Shown here: positions 13,904 to 19,480 of the stretch, in pieces | Numbering within the stretch: the first letter of the stretch is position 1 | Layout of the letters: each line of letters starts with the position of its first letter | Assembly (NCBI GenBank): GCA_002342175.1 | Contig: DDPL01000045.1 | Coordinates: 13,680-33,159, forward strand | Length of the DNA stretch: 19,480 nt | DNA from: Legionellales bacterium UBA2469 | GTDB taxonomy: Bacteria > Pseudomonadota > Gammaproteobacteria > Legionellales > Legionellaceae | Reading direction: 5' to 3' | Translations under genes and position numbers: made by a program | Notes under the pieces: model-generated | Databases searched by the model: none | The model's input: the letters and a program-made list of their open reading frames with translations, nothing else | What the model was told of the DNA's origin: nothing

Positions 13904-14791
13904 ATGATTTTAACGCAATGGATTGACAGGGTGGTGTTTAAATTAAGAGAATTGGTTATTTTTTATTGCCGAGCCTTTTATGATCCACGCTTATATCGAG
14001 ACGTGGCATTTCGTGAAAAAGGATATGGGTTAAAGCGTGTATATTTATTAATTTTGATATTATTAATACCTTCATTTATTGCATTTAATAAACAAGTGAA
14101 TGATTTATTCAATCACGAATGGAAACAAGCCATTGAGTCGTTACCTTATCTAACGGTTAAGAATGGACTTTTAAAAGAAGATAAACAACTCGAAGTGATA
14201 AAAAATACGATAAGCCCTAAATATTTTTTATGGGTTAAAGGTGAACAGTTGCCTATGGATATTTTAAAGATGAATATCGAACCTCTCTTTGTTCTTAATG
14301 AAAAATTTCTATGGGTGAAAATGCCTACATCTCATTATATGGGATTCCAATGGTTTCGAGTTAAAATGTACTTTCCAATACTCCAATGGGGTATGGTTGA
14401 AGAGCCTGTCATGGGACGAACTATTTTTAAATCGATACAAAATTCGACACAACAGTATGGCTTATCTTGGCTTTTATTTACATCTGTCATTTTTGTCAAT
14501 ATTCTGTATGCAACTTTTTTTATACGTCTTTTTGGTTTTGTTGCTCGTGTCATGGCACGGTTTGTAATGAATGATAAACTTGAATATGGACTAACTTGTC
14601 GTATGCTCAGCTTATCGGCTATTCCGACACTATGTTTTACAACGCTTTATTTGGATTTTTCATCCGATGTCTATGAGGAAATGAAATATATTGTGATGGG
14701 TTTTTATATGTTTTATTTTTATTTGAGTATTCGATTTATTCGTGCGAAGAGTTCATTTAAATGGTTAAATGGGATTCTCGATAAGAAATAA
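13904..14791 (+). CDS. DUF1189-like integral membrane protein, function unknown
   Basis: A 295-residue membrane protein that resembles the DUF1189 family. The N-terminal FYDPRLYRDVAFREKGYGLKR segment precedes the first membrane helix (about 47-62). A long extracytoplasmic domain follows (about 65-185), starting with the family-like ESLPYLTVKNGLLKEDK. Then come three more helices, including the CRMLSLSAIPTL segment. The position is conserved in style with other DUF1189 proteins, but no biochemical function is known. AAGGA lies about 7 nt before the ATG. Gene spacing of 12 nt to the PAP2 phosphatase argues for a shared envelope-related role. A strong bidirectional terminator begins 5 nt after the stop. 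Confidence 0.75.
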   Translation: MILTQWIDRVVFKLRELVIFYCRAFYDPRLYRDVAFREKGYGLKRVYLLILILLIPSFIAFNKQVNDLFNHEWKQAIESLPYLTVKNGLLKEDKQLEVIKNTISPKYFLWVKGEQLPMDILKMNIEPLFVLNEKFLWVKMPTSHYMGFQWFRVKMYFPILQWGMVEEPVMGRTIFKSIQNSTQQYGLSWLLFTSVIFVNILYATFFIRLFGFVARVMARFVMNDKLEYGLTCRMLSLSAIPTLCFTTLYLDFSSDVYEEMKYIVMGFYMFYFYLSIRFIRAKSSFKWLNGILDKK

Positions 14792-14796
14792 AAAAA

Positions 14797-14813
14797 GGGG
14801 CTTAAAAAGCCCC
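14797..14813. terminator. Bidirectional intrinsic terminator between the DUF1189-like gene and minE
   Basis: GGGGCTT and AAGCCCC are separated by three A. On the minus strand a run of T follows the stem (six A on the plus strand at 14791-14796), making a strong end for minDE. On the plus strand the tail TATGAATTTTT is T-rich and would also stop the PAP2 operon. Confidence 0.85.
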
Positions 14814-14832
14814 TATGAATTTTTGATAAAGC

Positions 14833-15102
14833 TTAAACTTCTTCTTCAATGACGTTTTGATCTGGCATTGTGACATTTAGTTCAAGCACAGAGCCGTTTC
14901 CAATACGCTCAACGTTAACAGATACTTTTTGTTTATTAATCGGTACATATTTCGCAATCACTTCTAAAATTTCTTCTTGAAGTTTAGGTAAGTAGTCAGG
15001 TGTATTACGTTGACTTCTTTCATGCGAAATGATGATTTGTAAACGTTCTTTAGCGACAGATGCAGTGGTGTTGCGTTTTCGTAAGTAATTTAAAATACTC
15101 AT
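14833..15102 (-). CDS. minE: Cell division topological specificity factor MinE
   Basis: An 89-residue protein, nearly the length of E. coli MinE (88). It stimulates the MinD ATPase and drives pole-to-pole oscillation, so that division inhibition is lowest at midcell. Seen: the N-terminal membrane/MinD-binding segment (MSILNYLRKRNTTASVAKERLQ) and ISHERSQRNTPDYLPKLQEEIL, which forms the anti-MinCD helix. These are followed by the dimerising beta part (VNVERIGNGSVLELNVTMP). Its ATG overlaps the minD stop by 4 nt, a typical coupled arrangement. A strong terminator follows. Confidence 0.97.
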   Translation of the reverse strand: MSILNYLRKRNTTASVAKERLQIIISHERSQRNTPDYLPKLQEEILEVIAKYVPINKQKVSVNVERIGNGSVLELNVTMPDQNVIEEEV

Positions 15103-15932
15103 GCTGGCATTTCCTCTTTGGATTTGCTAAATATGCGACTTAAAAATCCTTTCTTTTCTGTATTCACATATTTGAAAGGAATGTCGACATCCCCTAAAAA
15201 GCGATTAATTGCATCTTGGTAAGCTATTCCCGCATCCGAAAGCTCATCCATAATCACTGGTGTTCCGGTATTTGATGCTTTCAATACAGCCTTCGATTCT
15301 GGAACAATTCCAATTAAAGGAATAGCTAAAATATCTAAAACGTCTTGCATGGATAACATTTCACCACGTTCGACCCGTTCTGCATCATAACGAGTAATCA
15401 GTAAATGTTCTTTAATGGGTGTTAAACCCTCCATTGCTCTTTTGGTCTTGCTTGCAAGGATACCTAAAATGCGGTCAGAGTCACGAACAGAGGAGACTTC
15501 AGGATTGGTAACAATAATTGCATGATCTGCAAAATGCATGGCCATTAATGCGCCTGTTTCAATTCCTGCTGGTGAATCACAAATGATGTAATCAAACTCT
15601 TTAGATAATTCGTTTAATACAGTTTCCACTCCTTGAAGGTTTAATGCATCTTTATCACGGGTTTGTGAAGCAGGTAATATGTATAGATTGGGGACCCGTT
15701 TATCTTTAATTAAAGCTTGATTGAGATTCGCTTCGTTATTGATAACGTTCACAAAATCATAAACAACACGTCTTTCACAACCCATAATGATATCGAGGTT
15801 TCTTAAACCAATATCAAAGTCTATTACGACGGTTTTATGTCCTTTTAATGCCAGTCCAGCAGATATTGCAGCTGATGTTGTGGTTTTACCCACTCCACCT
15901 TTACCAGATGTAACGACGACGATAGTTGCCAA
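15099..15932 (-). CDS. minD: Septum site-determining ATPase MinD
   Basis: A 277-residue deviant Walker-type ATPase that dimerises on the membrane with ATP, recruits MinC and is released by MinE. Seen: SGKGGVGKTT with the signature Lys11 and Lys16, VVIDFDIGLRNLDIIMG, ILPASQTRDKDAL, ICDSPAGIETGA, and TNPEVSSVRDSDRILG. The C-terminal amphipathic membrane-targeting helix is KGFLSRIFSK, followed by seven extra residues. The start is TTG at 15932; the translation from it (MATIVVVTSGKGG) matches the family start. AAGGGG lies 6 nt upstream, and no in-frame ATG fits. minC, usually just upstream, is absent here; tadA lies divergently instead. A TATAAT at 15964-15969 may be its -10 box. Confidence 0.97.
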   Translation of the reverse strand: MATIVVVTSGKGGVGKTTTSAAISAGLALKGHKTVVIDFDIGLRNLDIIMGCERRVVYDFVNVINNEANLNQALIKDKRVPNLYILPASQTRDKDALNLQGVETVLNELSKEFDYIICDSPAGIETGALMAMHFADHAIIVTNPEVSSVRDSDRILGILASKTKRAMEGLTPIKEHLLITRYDAERVERGEMLSMQDVLDILAIPLIGIVPESKAVLKASNTGTPVIMDELSDAGIAYQDAINRFLGDVDIPFKYVNTEKKGFLSRIFSKSKEEMPA

Positions 15933-15963
15933 AATATGCCCCTTAATACAAAATATAAAAAAT

Positions 15964-15969
15964 ATTATA
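15964..15969 (-). promoter_or_regulatory. Candidate -10 box of minDE
   Basis: A perfect TATAAT on the minus strand, about 32-37 nt upstream of the TTG start. The -35 region is poor (ATGATT at 18-nt spacing), so only the -10 box is well supported. Confidence 0.4.
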
Positions 15970-15995
15970 GAATTTCAGTTTACCGAGAATCATAA

Positions 15996-16478
<483 letters not shown>

Positions 16479-16480
16479 AA

Positions 16481-16500
16481 AAAGCCTCGAAAGAGGCTTT
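16481..16500. terminator. Bidirectional terminator between tadA and asnS
   Basis: AAAGCCTC and GAGGCTTT form an 8-bp perfect stem closed by a GAAA tetraloop. On the minus strand it is followed by a T-run (A-run on plus at 16477-16483), a strong end for asnS. For tadA the tail TTTGATTT is weaker. Confidence 0.85.
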
Positions 16501-16503
16501 GAT

Positions 16504-17907
16504 TTAGAACTCAATGGATCCAGGAGTTCGTGGGTAAGGTATCAAATCACGCACGTTTGGAATTCCAGATAGATAACTTAACAAACGCTCTAAGCCAAGA
16601 CCAAACCCGGCGTGTGGAACAGAACCATAACGACGCAAATCACGATACCATTGATAGTTTTCCGGATCCAATCCAATCTGTTTCATCCGTTCATCTAAAT
16701 GATCCAAACGTTCTTCACGCTGACTTCCCCCTATAATTTCACCAATCCCTGGGGCCAGAATATCCATCGCGGCAACCGTTACGCCATCGTCATTCATACG
16801 CATGTAAAAACTTTTAATGGCTGCAGGATAATTTTTAACAATGACGGGTTTATTGAAATGTATATCGGTTAAGTAGCGTTCATGTTCGGATTGTAAATCC
16901 AACCCAAATTCAACAGGATATTGAAACTTTTGATTGGATTGTTGCAGAATTTCAATTGCTTCACGGTAATCAATAGTTACAAATGTTGCGTGCGCCATGT
17001 TTTCAACACGTGTAATACAATCGGCATCAATGTTGGCTTGAAAAAAGGCTAAATCATCAGCACATTTATCTAATACTTCGCGGCAGACATGTTGTAACAT
17101 GTCTTTGGCAAGATGACTGACATCATCCAGATTTGCAAAAGCGATTTCAGGTTCAATCATCCAAAACTCTGCCAAATGGCGGCTTGTATTCGAGTTTTCT
17201 GCTCTAAAAGTTGGTCCGAAGGTGTAGACCTTGGACATGGCCAAGCAGTAAGCTTCGACATTTAATTGGCCCGAAACGGTTAAAAAGGTTTCCTTGCCGA
17301 AAAAGTCTTTCGAAAAATCGACCGAGCCGTTAGGAAGGCGAGGTGGATTCGACGCATCGAGCGTGCTTACTCGAAACATTTCACCAGCACCTTCGCAATC
17401 ACTTGCGGTAATCAATGGCGTATGAACCCAGTAAAAGCCATGCTCATTAAAAAATGAGTGAATGGCATAAGAAACCACATGTCTTAAACGAGTGACTGCT
17501 GCAAATGTATTGGTTCTAGGACGAAGATGTGCAACCTCGCGCAAAAATTCCATAGAATGTTTTTTGGGTTGAATGGGATAGGATTCTGGTTTATCGACCC
17601 AACCGACCACTTGAATCGATGACACTTGCAGTTCAAAGGCCTGTCCCTTGCCTTGTGATGGTACCAATGTTCCGCTCGCTTGAATTGAACACCCTGAATT
17701 CATTTTTAAAACATCTGACTCATAATTATTAAGTGTATTCGGAGCGACCAGTTGTAAAGAATGAAAACAAGAGCCATCGTTTAACTGAATAAAAGAAAAA
17801 CCTGCTTTGGAATCACGACGGGTTTTCACCCATCCCTGTACATGAATGGTTTCAACAGGGGCTTCCGTTAATGAGAAACATTTTGAAATAGAAAGGTATT
17901 GGGTCAT
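16504..17907 (-). CDS. asnS: Asparagine--tRNA ligase AsnS
   Basis: Class IIb aminoacyl-tRNA synthetase that charges tRNA-Asn. Seen: the N-terminal OB-fold anticodon-binding domain ([20 protein letters not shown]), motif 1 around [13 protein letters not shown], motif 2 [17 protein letters not shown] and motif 3 [15 protein letters not shown] near the C-terminus. The sequence [15 protein letters not shown] and the insert after it are AsnRS-specific rather than AspRS. I choose the ATG at 17907 (467 residues against 466 in E. coli). A GTG at 17925 is in frame but adds six residues beyond the family start. A promoter with -35 at the rnhB stop codon lies just upstream. Presence of AsnRS means Asn-tRNA is made directly. 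Confidence 0.97.
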   Translation of the reverse strand: MTQYLSISKCFSLTEAPVETIHVQGWVKTRRDSKAGFSFIQLNDGSCFHSLQLVAPNTLNNYESDVLKMNSGCSIQASGTLVPSQGKGQAFELQVSSIQVVGWVDKPESYPIQPKKHSMEFLREVAHLRPRTNTFAAVTRLRHVVSYAIHSFFNEHGFYWVHTPLITASDCEGAGEMFRVSTLDASNPPRLPNGSVDFSKDFFGKETFLTVSGQLNVEAYCLAMSKVYTFGPTFRAENSNTSRHLAEFWMIEPEIAFANLDDVSHLAKDMLQHVCREVLDKCADDLAFFQANIDADCITRVENMAHATFVTIDYREAIEILQQSNQKFQYPVEFGLDLQSEHERYLTDIHFNKPVIVKNYPAAIKSFYMRMNDDGVTVAAMDILAPGIGEIIGGSQREERLDHLDERMKQIGLDPENYQWYRDLRRYGSVPHAGFGLGLERLLSYLSGIPNVRDLIPYPRTPGSIEF

Positions 17908-17951
17908 ATTGGTTGTCCACGACACGGTAAAATATATAAAAAATGAAAAAA

Positions 17952-17980
17952 ATTATATTGTAAGCACCGGTGTTATTCAA
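17952..17980 (-). promoter_or_regulatory. Candidate promoter of asnS
   Basis: On the minus strand, TTGAAT (17975-17980) is followed after exactly 17 nt by a perfect TATAAT (17952-17957). Its -35 box overlaps the stop codon and last codons of rnhB. Transcription would start near 17945, about 38 nt before the asnS ATG. Confidence 0.65.
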
Positions 17981-18602
17981 CTGTTGATTCAAATTTTCGG
18001 CGCAATGCTTGTTGAATCGGCGCAAAACTTTGTCGATGAATTTCACAAGGACCATATTCGCGAAGAGCTGCCATATGAATAGCGGTTCCATATCCCTTAT
18101 GTTTGGCAAATGCATATTGAGGATATTGAGTATCATAGTCCATCATTAACTGATCTCGAGCAACTTTAGCAAGAATTGAGGCAGCCGAGATGCTGGCATG
18201 GTGTAAATCTCCTTGTACGATGGTTTCTGTTGGCAATGATAGGTTTGGTGCAAAACATCCATCAATAAGAACTTTCTTTCCATGCCCTTGAATCTGTTCA
18301 ACGGCACGTGACATGGCAAGTAACGTCGCATGGTGGATATTTAATTTATCAATTTCTGCAACATTTGCTTCACCATAGGCATATGCAATAGCGTGTTTTT
18401 TTATCAGTTCAACAAGCTGCAGCCTCTTTTTAGGTGTGCATTTTTTTGAGTCTGTAAGACCTGCGATGGGTGTATCAAGAATAACTGCGTAAGCAATTAC
18501 GGGGCCTGCTAGTGGTCCTCTACCAGCTTCATCAACGCCAATGATATGTTTTAATGCAGGTTCAAGCATACGACAATTCTTATTGTTATTATTTATTGTC
18601 AT
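17973..18602 (-). CDS. rnhB: Ribonuclease HII RnhB
   Basis: Endonuclease that cuts RNA in RNA-DNA hybrids and removes single misincorporated ribonucleotides. Seen: IIGVDEAGRGPLAGP with catalytic Asp24-Glu25, LTDSKK, VLIDGCFAPN with the third acidic residue, SISAASILAKVARD, and the C-terminal HKGYGTAIHMAALREYGPCEIHRQSFAP. I choose the ATG at 18602 (209 residues), which has AAGAGA upstream. The frame reaches a further start at 18647 that would add 15 hydrophobic and basic residues not expected in this family. A run of four Asn codons lies near the N-terminus. It is upstream of asnS on the same strand and divergent from the Spy-like gene. Confidence 0.95.
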   Translation of the reverse strand: MTINNNNKNCRMLEPALKHIIGVDEAGRGPLAGPVIAYAVILDTPIAGLTDSKKCTPKKRLQLVELIKKHAIAYAYGEANVAEIDKLNIHHATLLAMSRAVEQIQGHGKKVLIDGCFAPNLSLPTETIVQGDLHHASISAASILAKVARDQLMMDYDTQYPQYAFAKHKGYGTAIHMAALREYGPCEIHRQSFAPIQQALRRKFESTVE

Positions 18603-18648
18603 GATTCTCTTTTTAAATAAGAATGGCGTCAAGATAAATGATGACAAT

Positions 18649-18661
18649 CAAATTAAATTTG
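18649..18661. repeat. Short perfect palindrome in the rnhB/Spy-like divergent gap
   Basis: CAAATT-A-AATTTG, a 6-bp inverted repeat around one base, midway between two divergent genes. It could be an operator. In DNA this AT-rich, chance is a real possibility. Confidence 0.3.
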
Positions 18662-18704
18662 GTTAAGGTGTATTCAATATGCCAAATAAAAAAGGAGTTT
18701 TTAT

Positions 18705-19157
18705 ATGAACTATAAAACGTTGGGGTGGTCGGTTGTCGCAGCAGGGCTTATGATGACTTATCAGCATAGTTATGCAAATTGTAGTGAGCAACACCATTAT
18801 GATTGGATTTTAAAGTTAAGTAAAAAATTGGATTTGAGTAGAGAACAAGAGTTAAAAATTAAAGAAATTGCAAAGAAGTATAAAAAAATGATGCATGAAA
18901 ATCGACAACATAAAATTGACATAAAGTTAAAGTTAAATGAAGTCTTTAAGTCTTATCCAATTGATATGCAAAAGATTGATAATATTTTGGGCGATGAGAA
19001 AGATGTATTTATCGACAAAGAAAAAATTAAACTTCAGGAACGCGTCGATGTTTATCAAGTCCTCAACCAAGAACAAAGAGCCAAATTCACCAAGCGGGTA
19101 GAAGAATGGCTCGAGAAACACAAAAAAAAATTTAAAAAATATGAATCTAAAAATTGA
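18705..19157 (+). CDS. Spy/CpxP-like periplasmic protein
   Basis: A 150-residue exported protein. Residues 1-24 form a signal peptide, with SYA before N25. The mature part is almost wholly helical, highly charged and Lys-rich. It has two L-x-x-x-Q motifs at the starts of helices, LSREQELKIKEI (around 44) and LNQEQRAKFTKRVEEW (around 122). This is the layout of the LTxxQ family (Spy, CpxP), which act as ATP-independent periplasmic chaperones or envelope-stress modulators. One Cys (26) remains in the mature protein. A strong AAAGGAG sits 8 nt before the ATG. A clear terminator follows the gene. The assignment rests on layout and the two motifs, not on close similarity, so it is tentative. Confidence 0.65.
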   Translation: MNYKTLGWSVVAAGLMMTYQHSYANCSEQHHYDWILKLSKKLDLSREQELKIKEIAKKYKKMMHENRQHKIDIKLKLNEVFKSYPIDMQKIDNILGDEKDVFIDKEKIKLQERVDVYQVLNQEQRAKFTKRVEEWLEKHKKKFKKYESKN

Positions 19158-19176
19158 ATCCACAATTTAGTATGAT

Positions 19177-19205
19177 ACCAGTCAGTTAAGCTGATTGGTT
19201 TTTTT
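19177..19205 (+). terminator. Intrinsic terminator of the Spy-like gene
   Basis: ACCAGTCAG and CTGATTGGT form a 9-bp stem with one G-U pair and a TTAAG loop, directly followed by seven T (19199-19205). It lies 20 nt after the stop codon. Confidence 0.85.
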
Positions 19206-19274
19206 CTGCATTCTGAAAAGACACCTTAAATACGCGAGGCGTTGAAGTATATATATTGCCATCATCAGTTGAAA

Positions 19275-19295
19275 ATCATAGTTTTTAACTACGAT
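19275..19295. repeat. Weak inverted repeat upstream of the leucine-rich-repeat gene
   Basis: ATCATAGTT and AACTACGAT, 9 bp with one mismatch and a 3-nt loop. No T-run follows. It could be an operator or chance; the rest of 19206-19344 shows no gene or other structure. Confidence 0.25.
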
Positions 19296-19344
19296 GAGAT
19301 AACTTCTTTCTCGCCTATCTGGTCACACATCAAAGCTCTTACTA

Positions 19345-19373
19345 TTGACTTTTTGATTAATATATGATTTAAT
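19345..19373 (+). promoter_or_regulatory. Candidate promoter of the leucine-rich-repeat gene
   Basis: TTGACT (19345-19350), 17-nt spacer, TTTAAT (19368-19373); one mismatch to consensus in each box. Transcription would start near 19380, about 20 nt before the ATG. The heptamer TTAATAT, similar to the core of the Legionella PmrA-box, lies in the spacer at 19357-19363. Confidence 0.5.
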
Positions 19374-19399
19374 AGTGATTTATTTAATCATGTGTTAAT

Positions 19400-19480
19400 A
19401 TGTTTTATAGACTTAATATCTTAGATTTTAATACTCTATCCGAAGCCTTTGCAGCGATTCCGAAAGGCGTGACCAGCCTT
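19400..19480 (+). CDS. Leucine-rich-repeat protein, N-terminal fragment cut by the window end
   Basis: An open frame of 27 codons starts at the ATG at 19400 and runs off the window. The translation ends in LNILDFNTLSEAFAAIPKGV and then TSL. The pattern AFAAIP-x-GVTSL is the conserved half of a 28-residue ribonuclease-inhibitor-type leucine-rich repeat that occurs in long tandem arrays in Legionella-type secreted proteins. No signal peptide is visible, and the ribosome-binding site is weak. A good promoter lies 27-55 nt upstream. If the array continues, the product is likely a host-interaction protein exported by a type IVB system; that is inference from family and lineage. Confidence 0.6.
   Translation, partial: MFYRLNILDFNTLSEAFAAIPKGVTSL

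Noticed and set aside
17846..18082. 78-codon plus-strand frame spanning the asnS/rnhB junction
   Set aside because: It is antisense to two well-supported genes and has no ribosome-binding site or recognisable protein.
18933..19163. 76-codon minus-strand Phe-rich frame over the Spy-like gene
   Set aside because: Phe-rich translation is the usual antisense shadow of a Lys-rich gene; no start signals were seen.

Overview
The window looks like chromosomal DNA of an AT-rich gammaproteobacterium of the order Legionellales. The best single clue is the gene at 10094-10795. It encodes a 233-residue periplasmic FKBP-type isomerase with the length, signal peptide, N-terminal helical domain and C-terminal sequence of Legionella Mip. 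A truncated gene at the right edge begins with a leucine-rich-repeat unit of the kind common in Legionella-type effectors, and several proteins of unknown function (130 and 504 residues) fit the accessory gene content of such host-associated bacteria. These are family-level inferences; the species cannot be named from the sequence alone.

Layout. 1-2600 (all minus strand): tRNA methyltransferase TrmL, a stand-alone AAA ATPase with a DUF4143-like C-terminus, and the outer-membrane lipoprotein MlaA. The ATPase promoter is bracketed by two near-identical palindromes. 2680-5280 (plus): a HIT-family protein followed by UvrD helicase. 5280-7940: an accessory-looking block with a small Ser/Pro/Lys-tailed protein, a convergent PQ-loop membrane protein whose end overlaps it, and a 504-residue helical-repeat protein. 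7930-9900 (minus): xseA and a rhomboid protease, probably co-transcribed. 10090-12050 (plus): mip and an AmpG-family transporter, separated by a hairpin. 12058-13060 (minus): pdxB. 13226-14791 (plus): a PAP2 phosphatase and a DUF1189-like membrane protein. 14833-15932 (minus): minE and minD without minC. 16023-16478 (plus): tadA. 16504-18602 (minus): asnS and rnhB. 18705-19157 (plus): a Spy/CpxP-like periplasmic protein. 19400 to the end: start of a leucine-rich-repeat protein.

How it fits together. Most genes are housekeeping: tRNA modification and charging (trmL, tadA, asnS), DNA repair and RNA-DNA hybrid removal (uvrD, xseA, rnhB), division-site placement (minDE), vitamin B6 synthesis (pdxB), and envelope work (mlaA, ampG-like, PAP2, Mip, Spy-like, rhomboid). 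They sit in short units of one or two genes with frequent strand changes. No rRNA, tRNA, CRISPR array, insertion sequence or prophage gene was seen. No gene-free stretch exceeds 300 bases; the longest is 19158-19399, which holds a terminator, a weak inverted repeat and a promoter.

The items most worth a second look are the twin-palindrome promoter of the AAA ATPase, the 48-residue repeats in the 504-residue protein, the truncated leucine-rich-repeat gene, the Ser-Pro-x-Lys tail of the 130-residue protein, and the hairpin that covers the ampG-like ribosome-binding site.
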